DNA of 64,000 bases from Mycobacterium sp. ELW1 (GCF_008329905.1 NZ_CP032155.1:1364001-1428000); one strand, 5' to 3'. Positions 8,299 to 17,042 are shown, counted from the stretch's first letter. Program-made: numbers and translations. The notes: a model not told the origin generated them from the sequence alone.

Positions 8299-9354
8299 TC
8301 AAATGCTGATTTTGGCGTAATCGGCGCGTAGTGCGTGAAAGATTTCGCGGGCCAGGTAGCGCTTCTGACAGCGAATGATTTCGGGCATGGACAGGCCCTC
8401 TGCGGTTCGGCGGTCGGCGTAGGCGCGGCTGCGCTGGTCGTAGCGAAGGCGCACGACGGCGGCGATGTGTAGCGCACTGTTGCCGGCCCGGTCGCCGCCG
8501 CGGTGCAGGCGGTGTCGGTTGGTTTTGCCCGACGACGCTGGGATCGGGGCGACGCCACAGAGGTGGGCGAACGCGGCTTCGCTGCGTAGCCGGTCGGGGT
8601 TGTCACCGATGGTGATCAGCAACGCGGAGACGGTGTCGGGGCCGAGCCCGAATATGGCGCTGGTGGCAGGTGCGGCCGATTGGGTAAGTTCATCGAGTTG
8701 CGTTCGTAGAGAGCGTGTTTCGGTGTCGAGATGTTGAACCCGCAGGGCTATCGACCGCAAGGCGAGTTTTGCGGCTTGGATGGGCTCGGTGAGGTTGGCC
8801 AGGTCAGGCCGCAGACGTGCGCAGGCAGCGACAAGCTTCGCTGATGACAGGGGCCGCAGCTGGGTGCGCAACGGCTCGGGGGCGGTGATGACTATCGACC
8901 GCAGGGTGTTGAGTGCGGCCGTGCGGGCCTTGACTGCTCCGTTGCGGGCAACGCGCAGCATCCGGATGGCTTCGATCGGACCGTCGGCCAGCTTCGGCGC
9001 TCCGCTTGCCGTGCCTGCCAACACGGTTCGTGCAGCCGCTTCAGCGTCGATCGGATCGCTCTTGCCGCGTTGCCGGCGGATGCGACGGTCAGGACGCGGT
9101 ACCTCGAGCACGTCGATGCCTTGATCGTGCAGGTAGCGGGCCAGCCCTGCCCCGTAGGCGCCGGTTCCTTCGACACCGACCTGCCCAAGCTTTCCGTGTG
9201 CGCGCATCCATGTCAGCATCGATGCGTAACCGGTGGGTGTGGCGGGGAATTCGGCATCGGCGATCAGTCGGCCGTTGAGGTCGATGACTGCGGCGTGATG
9301 CGTTGCCGTGTGCGTGTCGACGCCGCCGATGATGGATCGTTTGCTGCGTGCCAT
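8299..9354 (-). CDS. IS110-family transposase
   Basis: A 351-residue DEDD recombinase. The N-terminal RuvC-like domain shows the first aspartate in GGVDTHTATHH, the glutamate in GVEGTGAYG, and the last two acids in KSDPIDAEAAART. The C-terminal transposase-20 domain has GLGPDTVSALLITIGD, then CGVAPIPASSGKTNRHRLHR with the expected catalytic serine. Full length for the family and no breaks, so probably functional. It works with a structured RNA encoded by the element's non-coding end (known for the family). Confidence 0.93.
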   Translation of the reverse strand: MARSKRSIIGGVDTHTATHHAAVIDLNGRLIADAEFPATPTGYASMLTWMRAHGKLGQVGVEGTGAYGAGLARYLHDQGIDVLEVPRPDRRIRRQRGKSDPIDAEAAARTVLAGTASGAPKLADGPIEAIRMLRVARNGAVKARTAALNTLRSIVITAPEPLRTQLRPLSSAKLVAACARLRPDLANLTEPIQAAKLALRSIALRVQHLDTETRSLRTQLDELTQSAAPATSAIFGLGPDTVSALLITIGDNPDRLRSEAAFAHLCGVAPIPASSGKTNRHRLHRGGDRAGNSALHIAAVVRLRYDQRSRAYADRRTAEGLSMPEIIRCQKRYLAREIFHALRADYAKISI

Positions 9355-9585
9355 GTTAGGGCTGGTTCCTCTCGTTGGCCGGGTGTCGTGCCGAGAGGTG
9401 GACAGGCCAGTGATGAGCCGCGGACGAGCACGCTCCTATCAGGTCACACCCTTCGCGCCGAAGCCCGAGTTCTTTTCTGTGGTGGGCACCGGTCCGAGGC
9501 TCGACAGGTCCTTTGAAAGGCACTCGATCGGCCAGGAAATTTCGGAGTCACAACCTCGGGACGGCGTCCAGAAACCATCATCAGT
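9355..9585 (-). ncRNA. Candidate IS110 bridge RNA region
   Basis: The non-coding segment 5' of the IS110 transposase, where IS110-group elements encode their bridge RNA. It contains a clear hairpin with a perfect 7-bp stem (cctctcg at 9368-9374 with cgagagg at 9392-9398). Position and length fit. The RNA boundaries and guide loops are not identified. Confidence 0.4.
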
Positions 9586-9593
9586 GGAAACTT

Positions 9594-10448
9594 CTGACCC
9601 CGAACCGCAAGCGCAGTGCCGTCATTGCGCTGCGTGAGCGGTTCGGGGTATCTGAGCGCCGAGCCTGCTTAGTCGTCGGTGTGCACCGCTCCACGATGCG
9701 GCTGACACCGGCGCCGGTCACCACCGAGGAGACCGAGCTGCGGGCCTGGTTGCGCCGGTTCTCCACCGACCGACCGCGCTGGGGGTGGCGCCGGGCAGCG
9801 AAGATGGCCCGCCGAGCCGGCTGGAAGGCCAACAACAAGCGCATCCGTCGACTGTGGCGTGAGGAGGGCCTGCGGGTGCCTCAGCGGCGCCGCAAGAAGC
9901 GGCCGACCGGGATCGGTGTCGCCGTGGGGGCGATGTCGCCGATCCGGCCGAATGTGATCTGGGCGATGGACTTTCAGTTCGACACCACCGCCGACGGTCG
10001 CACCCTCAAGATGTTGAACGTCATCGACGAGTTCACCCGCGAAGCCCTCGCCATCGAGGTCGATCGCAGCATCGATGCTGACGGGGTCGTGGCTGTGCTG
10101 GATCGGCTGGCTCTGCTTCACGGGGCGCCGTATTACGTGCGTTTCGATAACGGCCCCGAGTTCGTGGCGCACGCCGTGTCTGATTGGTGCCGATTCAACA
10201 GTGCCGGTTCACTTTTCATTGATCCGGGGTCGCCGTGGCAGAACGCGTGGATTGAGTCATTTAACGGCCGACTGCGTGACGAGCTGCTCAACCTGTGGCG
10301 GTTCGATTCGCTGCTGGAAGCCCGAGTGATCATCGAGGACTGGCGCTGCGATTACAACGCCAACCGGCCCCACTCCGCCCACGGCGACCGCACCCCAGCC
10401 GAGTTTGCCCTACAGTGGGCCACGACCCACCAACCGAAAGTCGCATAG
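9594..10448 (+). CDS. IS3-family OrfB (DDE integrase)
   Basis: Integrase subunit of the truncated IS3 element. The HTH_21 segment GWRRAAKMARRAGWKANNKR precedes the catalytic core. Acidic residues are in IWAMDFQFDTTADG, YVRFDNGPEFVAHA and WIESFNGRLRDELLN. The coding frame is intact from about 9594 (after the orfA stop region) to 10448. The apparent start at 9513 lies inside the IS110 end and is not native. In the intact element it would be made as an OrfAB frameshift fusion; with orfA broken this is probably silent. Confidence 0.85.
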   Translation: MTPNRKRSAVIALRERFGVSERRACLVVGVHRSTMRLTPAPVTTEETELRAWLRRFSTDRPRWGWRRAAKMARRAGWKANNKRIRRLWREEGLRVPQRRRKKRPTGIGVAVGAMSPIRPNVIWAMDFQFDTTADGRTLKMLNVIDEFTREALAIEVDRSIDADGVVAVLDRLALLHGAPYYVRFDNGPEFVAHAVSDWCRFNSAGSLFIDPGSPWQNAWIESFNGRLRDELLNLWRFDSLLEARVIIEDWRCDYNANRPHSAHGDRTPAEFALQWATTHQPKVA

Positions 10449-10473
10449 CGACTGGACCACCAAACGGGTCCCC

Positions 10474-10750
10474 CTCACCGCCATGGTGGCGCTGTCACGA
10501 CAGCTCGCAAAGGAACTCGCACCGCATGTCAGGGTCAACGCACAGTGTCCGGATATCACGAGTGAAGAGGGAACGTTGAAGCTCGAAGCGATGCGTACCA
10601 CTATTGGACAAGGTGCCATCAAGGCGAATGGGACGTGCTCGGGAGGCAGCAAGTGGTGCCCTGTATCTCGCCTCGGAAGCCTCGAGCGACAGCACCGGGC
10701 AGGTGCTGTTCGTTGGTGGCGGGCGAACCGAACTCATTAGCCCGGACTGA
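10474..10750 (+). pseudogene. Short-chain dehydrogenase/reductase, C-terminal fragment
   Basis: Begins abruptly after the IS3 right end as LTAMVALSRQLAKELAPHVRVNAQCPD, here only partly quoted: MVALSRQLAKELAPHVRVNA. This is the helix after the SDR active site and the strand before the PG/PD motif. Around 10620 the frame shifts, and it ends as EASSDSTGQVLFVGGGRTEL, the usual SDR C-terminus, with a stop at 10748-10750. The Rossmann part is missing. It is a decayed gene cut by the IS3 element. Confidence 0.65.
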
Positions 10751-11635
10751 TCACTCGCTGGGCGTTGCGGCGTTTGCTCATGGAGAGCGCCTTGCAGCAG
10801 CGAGCCGTGTCGATGTTCCATTGGGTGTGGTGGAAGAACAGTGGAATCGTGACCACCTTGCTGTTGCGTATGGCGGACTCTTTGGTGAGCCAAGCGTATT
10901 GATCGGCCCCACCAGTTGTCGACGACGGTCGAAAACCAGGCCAGACGCGACGGGGTGGTTTCTAGGGACGGTCGCAACACTTCTCTAGATTCTGGAGGTT
11001 GTGTTGGCATCGTCGCGTCGGGTGAAGAAGGGGCCGGGGCGGCGTCCGCTGTCGGCCAAACGTCAGCGATTCATGGAGTTGCGGGCCAGAGGGTGGAGCA
11101 TCCGTGCCGCGGCCCGGGAAGTCGGTGTGTCCCGGTCCGCGGCGACGAACTGGACCAGCGGTTACAAGGTCGTCCGCAACGGCGTCGAAATCAGGTTCGT
11201 CCCACCGTTGGATCGGCTCGAGGTGCGCGAGATCAGCCCGCGCTACCTGTCCCAGGACGAGCGCATCGAGATCGGTGATTTACGGCGCGCCGGATTGAGC
11301 ATGCGGGCGATTGCCAAGCGTCTCGGCCGAGCGCCGTCAACAATCTCCCGGGAGTTGCGGCGCAACGCGCCGACCGGCCGCGGATACCGACCTTTCGATG
11401 CTCATCGCCACGCGGCTGCGCGTCGAGCCCGTCGCCATCGACGCCGAGTCGACGTCAATGTTGAGCTGGGCCGCGTGGTCGCCGAGCTGCTCGGTCGGCG
11501 GTGGAGCCCACAGCAGATCAGCCGGCACCTCAAGTTGCGCTTCCCCGCTGATCGGTCGATGTGGTTGTGCCATGAGAGTATCTATCAGGCTGTCTATCAA
11601 CCGAATTCGCGGTTCCTAAGACCATCGCGTTAGCG

Positions 11636-13089
11636 GAGGTGTCAGATGGTTTGTGTAAGGGGTGTGGTGTCCTGACGGAGAGTCGACACTGATGACTGTG
11701 ATTGATCCTGAAGCTCGTGAGCAGCGGCGTCGTGAGATGAAAGCGGCCACCGACAAGCTCAGGGCCTCCGGCGCCCTAGATGATTTGTTCGCCAAGATTG
11801 ACGCCGGTGAGGTTGAACTCGACGGCCATGACGGGCTGATCCAGCAGCTGATCAAAGCCGGGCTCGAACGCGGCCTGCAGGCCGAACTCACCGATCACCT
11901 CGGCTATGAACGCGGCGATCCCGAGGCCAGTTTGATCCCGAATTCCCGTAACGGCTCGTATCCGAAAACGGTGGCCTCTCAGGTCGGCGATGTCGAGCTG
12001 GCGATCCCGCGTGATCGTGACGGCACGTTCTCACCGACGTTGGTGCCCAAGGGATCTCGCCGCCTTGGCGGCCTGGATGAGATGATCATCTCGCTGTATG
12101 CCGGCGGGATGACACTCCGCGATATCGAACATCACCTGGCTGCCACGATCGGCACCGACATCAGTCGCGAGACGTTGTCGAAGATCGTCGATGAGATCAG
12201 TGACGAAGTTCTGGCCTGGCAGCGCCGGCCGCTGGAACCGTTCTATCCGGTGATCTACCTCGACGCCCTGGTCGTCAAGGTCCGCGACGGCGCCCACGTC
12301 CGCAATAAACACGCCCACCTGGCCGTGGGCGTCGATATGGACGGCATCAAGCACGTCCTGGGGATCTGGGTCCAAGCCGCTGAAGGGGCGAAATTCTGGG
12401 CGGGGGTGTGCGCTGAGCTGGCCAACCGCGGCGTGTCCGATGTGCTCATCGTCTGCTGTGACGGGCTGACCGGCTTCCCCGAAGCCATCGAGGCGACCTG
12501 GCCAGCGGCGACGGTCCAAACCTGTGTGGTGCATCTGATCCGCACCGCGATGCGGTTCGTGTCCTACAACCAGCGCAAAAAGGTCGCCACCGCCCTTAAA
12601 CCGATCTACCAAGCCCCCGACGCCGAATCCGCTCTGGCTGAACTGGAAGATTTCGCCAAATCCGAACTCGGACAACAAAACCCGCACACCATCGCCGCGT
12701 TCCGCAACGCGTGGGAGCGGTTCACCCCGTTTCTGGCGTTCCCGCCCATGCTGCGCCGGGTCATCTACACCACGAACTCGATCGAATCGCTGAACTACCA
12801 GCTCCGCAAGATCATCAAAAACCGCGGCCATTTCCCCAGTGACGACTCCGTGGTCAAACTGCTCTGGCTAGCCATCTGCACCATCGAAGACAAACGAGCC
12901 CGAGAACGCGAAAAACAACGAGGCAAACCCCTCACGCAACGCACCGGCCCCGGCCGACTCATCGAAGGCCAAATCACCACCAACTGGAAACAAGCACTCG
13001 GCCAACTCGCCATCGCCTACCCCGACCGAATCAACCCCTACCTCTAGCCCACCCGACCTACCCACTTACACAAACAACTTGACAGGCTC
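11636..13089 (+). mobile_element. IS256-family insertion sequence
   Basis: About 1454 bp with imperfect terminal inverted repeats sharing tgtca and tttgtgtaag (left 11636-11665, right 13060-13089). The flanks are cgttagcg on the left (11628-11635) and cggttagcg on the right (13090-13098). This looks like an 8-9 bp target duplication in which one copy has lost a G. It is inserted in the IS30 transposase gene between the FLRPS and LAPHRR codons. Confidence 0.8.
11692..13047 (+). CDS. IS256-family (Mutator-type) transposase
   Basis: Intact 451-residue transposase. ATG 11692 is preferred over the earlier in-frame GTG because the family begins just before the IDPEAREQRRREM helix and ggag lies upstream at 11677. 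Catalytic acids fit the family: YLDALVVKVRDG (D), VLIVCCDGLTGFPEAIEATW (D) and the late glutamate in YTTNSIESLNYQLRK. The C-terminus is complete. Likely a functional enzyme that made the insertion seen here. Confidence 0.95.
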   Translation: MTVIDPEAREQRRREMKAATDKLRASGALDDLFAKIDAGEVELDGHDGLIQQLIKAGLERGLQAELTDHLGYERGDPEASLIPNSRNGSYPKTVASQVGDVELAIPRDRDGTFSPTLVPKGSRRLGGLDEMIISLYAGGMTLRDIEHHLAATIGTDISRETLSKIVDEISDEVLAWQRRPLEPFYPVIYLDALVVKVRDGAHVRNKHAHLAVGVDMDGIKHVLGIWVQAAEGAKFWAGVCAELANRGVSDVLIVCCDGLTGFPEAIEATWPAATVQTCVVHLIRTAMRFVSYNQRKKVATALKPIYQAPDAESALAELEDFAKSELGQQNPHTIAAFRNAWERFTPFLAFPPMLRRVIYTTNSIESLNYQLRKIIKNRGHFPSDDSVVKLLWLAICTIEDKRAREREKQRGKPLTQRTGPGRLIEGQITTNWKQALGQLAIAYPDRINPYL

Positions 13090-13536
13090 CGGTTAGCGCC
13101 GCACCGCCGTTCACCGCTGCGCACCGGTCGAGATCACCGCCGCGCACACCAGCGACAACAGCGCCGGCGGGGACGCTTCCAACAACCCATGCTCACCATC
13201 CACGACCGGCCGTTCCTGCCCGTCGACCGGTCACAGGCAGGGCACTGGGAGGGCGATCTCATCATCGGTGACAACCACCTTTCGGCGATCGGCACACTGG
13301 TCGAACGCCAGACCCGAACACTGCGCCTCATCCATCTGCCCCGCGCTGACTCTGACTCGCTGCACACCGCTCTGGTCGACCGGATGCGGGACCTGCCGCC
13401 CGAGCTCATGCGGTCGATCACCTGGGACCAGGGCACCGAGATGGCCCGACACCTCGCGACCGCTGACAAGCTCGGGGCACCGGTCTACTTCTGCGACTCC
13501 CGATCACCCTGGCAACGCGGCACCAACGAGAACACC

Positions 13537-13790
13537 TATTGGTGCAAAGTGAGTCGTGCCCGAACATCTTCGACGGGAGAGGTTCGGGTTGGGCAGTTGG
13601 GTGACTCGGAGAACACGTGCCGCTTCAGGCCTTCCGTTGATTTGTCCACAGCTGTCTATGGGGCGAGAGCCCTGACCGAGAGTGACTTGATAGAAGCCTG
13701 CTGAGCCGTCAACTCGCAATAGGTCTGTCCCTCGGTCAGGGCCCTCGCCGCTGTCCCGTCATCCGCGTGGGCAAACGAGAGGACATCACG
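13537..13790 (+). ncRNA. Candidate IS110 bridge RNA region with a long stem-loop
   Basis: Non-coding 5' end of the element. Bases 13662-13680 (ggcgagagccctgaccgag) pair with 13731-13749, 18 of 19 positions, across a 50-nt loop. A strong conserved-looking hairpin in exactly this position is what a bridge RNA would need. Its ends and target/donor loops are not resolved from sequence alone. Confidence 0.45.
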
Positions 13791-14849
13791 ATGGTGACAG
13801 TGGGGATCGACCCGCACAAGCACGTTCATGTCGCAGTGGCCGTCGATGCGGCCGGCAGGCGGATCGGCCAACCACTGACCGTGAAGAACGACGCACTGGT
13901 GATCACTAACCTGCTCAAGTGGATTCGGTCGCTCACCGATGACGCGCTCATCACCTGGGCCATCGAGGATGGTCGTGGGTTCGCCCGCCGTCTGGCCGAT
14001 GGCCTACTACTGGCAGGTCATGAGGTGGTCTGGGTCCCGAGCCGTCTAACCGCAGCCCACCGCAAGCTGCACGCCGCCACCGGTTCCAAGTCCGACCCCA
14101 CGGACGCTGCGGCTGCAGCTCATGCCGTGATCGCGACTCCCGACCTTGACCGGCACCGCATTGATGAACACGTCCGAGAGCTGCGGGTTTTGGTCGACTA
14201 CCGCTCCGATGTGGTCAAACGCCGCACCATGGTGATCAACCAGATCAAAGCGCAGTTCCATGTCTGGCTCGACCACACTCCAGGCGACCTGTCACGCACC
14301 AAAGTGCTGAACACCCTGACTACACGGTTGGGCGCAGCACCGCTGCGCACTCATATCCGCCAGGCGCTCACCGAGATGATCGCCGAGATCGCCGACCTGA
14401 ACCGACGTGTTCACGATCTGGACGCGACGATCAAGGATCTCGTCACCCCGCTTGCCCCGACACTCCTTGAGATCACCGGGATCAGCCACAACTCGGCAGC
14501 GGTGCTGATCTCCGAAATCGGTGACGTAACACGCTTTTCCACATCAGCCAAACTTGCCCGCTACACGGGCTGCGCGCCAATTCCGGTTTACTCCTCCGAC
14601 AAAGAGCGCTACCGGCTACACCGAGGCGGGAACCGCCGACTCAACAGCGTGCTCTACACAGCCGCCATCGTGCAGAAGAGATGGCACCCCGCCGCGCAAG
14701 AACTACTCGCTCGCCACACACCCGCCAAAGGCGCCCGCGGCGCACGACGCATCCTGCAGCGCCACCTCGTCGACGTCGTACATCGGGCGATGATCACCGA
14801 CCAGGCGTCATGGCAGCATCAGATCACCCGATATCAGCCCGCCGCTTGA
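13791..14849 (+). CDS. IS110-family transposase
   Basis: A 352-residue DEDD recombinase. ATG 13791 is chosen because gagagga precedes it and the family begins near TVGIDPHKHVHVAV. Acidic residues: D in GIDPHKH, E in WAIEDGRGFA, D and D in KSDPTDAAAAAH. The C-terminal domain has EITGISHNSAAVLISEIGD and CAPIPVYSSDKERYRLHRGG with the catalytic serine. Intact, full length. It shares the family layout with the copy at 8299-9354 but only limited sequence. Confidence 0.93.
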   Translation: MVTVGIDPHKHVHVAVAVDAAGRRIGQPLTVKNDALVITNLLKWIRSLTDDALITWAIEDGRGFARRLADGLLLAGHEVVWVPSRLTAAHRKLHAATGSKSDPTDAAAAAHAVIATPDLDRHRIDEHVRELRVLVDYRSDVVKRRTMVINQIKAQFHVWLDHTPGDLSRTKVLNTLTTRLGAAPLRTHIRQALTEMIAEIADLNRRVHDLDATIKDLVTPLAPTLLEITGISHNSAAVLISEIGDVTRFSTSAKLARYTGCAPIPVYSSDKERYRLHRGGNRRLNSVLYTAAIVQKRWHPAAQELLARHTPAKGARGARRILQRHLVDVVHRAMITDQASWQHQITRYQPAA

Positions 14850-15097
14850 CATAGAAGCATCAACGGCCTGCTGCGTGACTACTTCCCCAAGGGCGTCACC
14901 CTCGCCAACTATTCGCTGGAGCACCTACTGGCAGTCGAGGACGAACTCAACCAACGCCCCCGAATGGTCCTCCAAGACCGTTGCCTCGCCGATCTATTCG
15001 CCACCCTGCTAGCGTCAAGCAGTCCGTTGGTGTTGCGACGTTGACTTGAACCCACCCCGTCGCTACTGGCCGGAACTTCAACCGTCGTCAACACCAG

Positions 15098-15371
15098 TAG
15101 TGGAGGTCACGCTAGCCTGGCGCACCGGTTGCGGGTCGGCGGCTGATGCTGTGCAGATTCACAGTGGTGATTACGTTCGTGGTCCGGCTGGAAATGGGGA
15201 GCGGTGAGCCTGGAACGAGAAGCCGATCGTCGAGAAGTGCAAGCGTCATGACCATGCCGATGCCGCCGGCTACCAGCCCAGCAAGACGCAAATAGACGCG
15301 ACTTACGCGCTCTCCGGCACTTCTCGACAACAAGCCGTTTCCACGTGAAACTGTGTTCGAAACTCTTTATG
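15098..15371. other. Gap between IS30 and the thiolase gene
   Basis: No gene can be supported here. A minus-strand frame (15112-15333) has a hydrophobic stretch LAGLVAGGIGMVMTLALLDD but no recognisable family and no ribosome-binding site. Confidence 0.3.
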
Positions 15372-16544
15372 TCAAAGCGTTGCTTGCGTGCCGAGCAAGG
15401 CCGAACTGACGTACGTCGAGGCAGGACCACCGGTTATCAGGCACACCTGAGCGTCCGGGACCGGATTTGGGGAATCGCCCCTGATCTGCCGAACTCCTTC
15501 GAGGACAACCTCCATGCCATGAATGAATCCTTCTGCCAGACATCCGCCGCTTGTATTGACCGGCAACTTCCCTTGGGGGCTGGTCAAATTCGAAAGCGTC
15601 ATGACCTCAGCGACATTCTCCGCGTCGAAGAAACCGTGTTCCATCAACGCCCCGACACCCGCTGGGCTGAAGTTCTCGTAGACCTGTACGACGTCGACGT
15701 CGGTGGCGCTGAGACCGGTCTGTTGCCAAAGTCTGGCGGCCACCGAGGAGAAACCGCTGAGGCTGTACTCGCCAAAGTTTTCGACAGCGTCCCCGCCTCG
15801 GAAGGGTGCGCCCTGCGCGATCCCCAGGAGGTACACGGGTTGGCGCGATCGCGCACGCGCGGCTTCGGCTGACATCACGATCACCGCTGCGGCTCCGTCG
15901 GATTCCCGGGAACAGTCGTACAGACGATAAGGGTCGACGATCATCCTAGAGGCACGATACGTCGTCGGATCGAGTTCGTTGCCGTACGCTCTTGCTCGCG
16001 GATTGTTGCGCGCATGGAAGTAGTCGGCAAGTACCAGCGCTTCGACAGCTTCCGCTGGTATTGCGTACTTTTCGAGCATGAGCTTGGAACGGAGGCCGAC
16101 CATCTGCGCTGCGACGCTAACGCCGTGCGCGAGATAGTGTGGGTCCGCGTGTTCCTGTTCGACACCTGTGTTGAATCGACCGAATTCCCGCTCAGCTATG
16201 GTTCGGTACACCACGACGATCTCAGCCTGCCCAGAAATTATTGCTGCCGACGCCATTCCAATCGCGGCGGGTATGCCGCCGCCGCCACCACCGGCGACCA
16301 TGCTTGACCACCGCAGTTCTCGAGTCCCGAGCTCGTTCATTAGAAGCGTGCCGTTATGTTTGTCGTGGTGGTACGTCGCAAAGCCATCGATCTCGCCAGG
16401 CATGACTCCTGCCTCCTCGCAAGCGGCTACGATGGCCTGTAGCAACATCTTTCGCTCGGAGTAAGGTGATTCACCTCTGCGATAGAACGGAGTTTGACCG
16501 ACCCCGGCTATCGCTGTGGCGCCGCGGAGTGTGTGATTAATCAA
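15372..16544 (-). CDS. Thiolase-like (Ltp/SCP-x type) protein
   Basis: A 390-residue protein of the thiolase superfamily, of the lipid-transfer-protein branch that works with DUF35 partners. In mycobacterial sterol catabolism, members such as Ltp2 cleave the side chain by retro-aldol reaction. Visible motifs are GVGQTPFYRRG at the N-terminus, GTRELRWSSMVAGGGGGG near residue 80, DCSRESDGAAAVIVMS, YENFSPAGVGALMEHGF and PVNTSGGCLAEGFIHGM near the C-terminus. The start is a TTG at 16544. It lies 48 bases downstream of a DUF35 gene and is the last gene of a five-gene minus-strand block. It is closely similar to the protein at 42424-43605. Whether it does thiolysis or retro-aldol cleavage cannot be told. 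Confidence 0.85.
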   Translation of the reverse strand: MINHTLRGATAIAGVGQTPFYRRGESPYSERKMLLQAIVAACEEAGVMPGEIDGFATYHHDKHNGTLLMNELGTRELRWSSMVAGGGGGGIPAAIGMASAAIISGQAEIVVVYRTIAEREFGRFNTGVEQEHADPHYLAHGVSVAAQMVGLRSKLMLEKYAIPAEAVEALVLADYFHARNNPRARAYGNELDPTTYRASRMIVDPYRLYDCSRESDGAAAVIVMSAEAARARSRQPVYLLGIAQGAPFRGGDAVENFGEYSLSGFSSVAARLWQQTGLSATDVDVVQVYENFSPAGVGALMEHGFFDAENVAEVMTLSNLTSPQGKLPVNTSGGCLAEGFIHGMEVVLEGVRQIRGDSPNPVPDAQVCLITGGPASTYVSSALLGTQATL

Positions 16545-16592
16545 TTCGCTTGTCTTTCATACAAATTGTGGGCGATAAGAGGGTAGGCATAA

Positions 16593-17042
16593 TCAGCGCC
16601 CCACCAGCTTCCATCTCAAAACGGCCTCGTTGTTCGTCAACTCCGAAGGCTTTTGGATGACTCCCTCCACTTCCGCGTCTATGGCAAGCTCCTCGTCGTC
16701 ACCGATGAGAAGACCGAGAAGGCGCCGATTCCCGGCGTCAGGCAATTCGACCAATACGTTGATGTACGGGACTAGACCTGCCATTTCAGGTGCGAATGCG
16801 TGATGCGTACGAATCCACGAGCGAACCACGCCGCGCACTGGGGTAGCCTGCCAGTGCAGCGTCCACGATCCACAGTCTCCACAACGCCACACCGGGAACC
16901 ACCACCATGCGGCGCAGTCGGTGCAACGCTGCATTCGCAGCTCGCCAACACGAAGTCCTTCCCAGAAGGGGATATCGATACCGTCTGCGCGAGGACCGAT
17001 ACTACCGAGGGTGGGCAGCTCGTCTAAGCTCGTTTCGGGCAT
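16593..17042 (-). CDS. DUF35 OB-fold / zinc-ribbon acyl-CoA-binding protein
   Basis: A 149-residue protein of the ChsH2-C/DUF35 type. The zinc ribbon is CTDCAAWWWFPVWRCGDCG (about residues 38-56), followed by an OB fold with TPVRGVVRSWIRTHHAF. DUF35 proteins or domains bind CoA thioesters and partner thiolase-like aldolases, in the ChsH1-ChsH2/Ltp2 system for example. It is placed between a P450 and its presumed thiolase partner. ATG 17042 has aaaggcag upstream. Confidence 0.88.
   Translation of the reverse strand: MPETSLDELPTLGSIGPRADGIDIPFWEGLRVGELRMQRCTDCAAWWWFPVWRCGDCGSWTLHWQATPVRGVVRSWIRTHHAFAPEMAGLVPYINVLVELPDAGNRRLLGLLIGDDEELAIDAEVEGVIQKPSELTNNEAVLRWKLVGR

Larger units (their letters stand above)
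8285..9585 (-). mobile_element. IS110-family insertion sequence (first copy)
   Basis: About 1.3 kb inserted between the DMLKDLSA and GNF codons of an IS3-family orfA, which gives boundaries good to a few bases. It holds one transposase on the minus strand (8299-9354), a very short 3' end and about 230 non-coding bases on the 5' side. This layout is typical of the IS110 group. No terminal inverted repeats are apparent, also usual for the family. Confidence 0.7.
8105..10470 (+). mobile_element. 5'-truncated IS3-family element interrupted by IS110
   Basis: Contains the C-terminal part of orfA (8108-8284), an IS110 element (about 8285-9585), the last codons of orfA (GNF then stop, near 9586-9595) and a full-looking orfB (to 10448). 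The left terminal repeat and orfA N-terminus are missing, so the left side was lost by deletion that also removed the end of the XRE gene. The right end is close to 10470, where a short-chain dehydrogenase fragment begins. Confidence 0.7.
13537..14861 (+). mobile_element. IS110-family insertion sequence (second copy)
   Basis: About 1325 bp placed between the NENT and NGLLRDYF codons of the IS30 transposase, which fixes its edges to within a few bases. It has a transposase gene preceded by about 250 non-coding bases with a long stem-loop and almost no 3' flank. There is no obvious inverted repeat or target duplication. Its transposase differs clearly from the first IS110 copy, so the two are separate elements and not a duplication. 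Confidence 0.75.
11001..15044 (+). pseudogene. IS30-family transposase in three pieces
   Basis: Piece 1 (11001-11627) has a Lys/Arg-rich N-terminus, the signature LGRAPSTISRELRRNAP and ends at YQPNSRFLRPS. Piece 2 (13093-13536) resumes as LAPHRRSPLRTGRDHR and carries the first two catalytic acids in GHWEGDLIIGD and ITWDQGTEM, ending RGTNENT. Piece 3 (14862-15044) resumes as NGLLRDYFPKGVTLANYS and runs to the stop. The catalytic glutamate is in NENT at the IS110 junction. All three lie in the right order and orientation, so the gene was intact before the two insertions. Confidence 0.85.
10910..15097 (+). mobile_element. IS30-family element interrupted by IS256 and IS110
   Basis: Long imperfect inverted repeats run from about 10910 to 10980 on the left and, inverted, from about 15097 to 15030 on the right. 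Shared cores include gcgacggggtgg (10947-10958) and its complement ending at 15063, plus tcgcaacac on the inner side. Inside is one IS30 transposase broken into three pieces by an IS256 element (about 11636-13089) and an IS110 element (about 13537-14861). Taking out both guests gives an element of ordinary IS30 size with an extended terminal region. Confidence 0.7.

Noticed and set aside
9513..9593. Upstream part of the IS3 orfB frame
   Set aside because: These codons lie in the end of the IS110 element; the native frame begins after the orfA stop near 9594.
10751..10909. Possible protein fragment (VVEEQWNRDHLAVAYGGLFG in one frame)
   Set aside because: Looks protein-like but no start, no family recognised, and it ends at the IS30 boundary; not enough to call a gene.
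12031..12831. Minus-strand open frame of 266 codons
   Set aside because: Antisense shadow of the IS256 transposase in GC-rich sequence.
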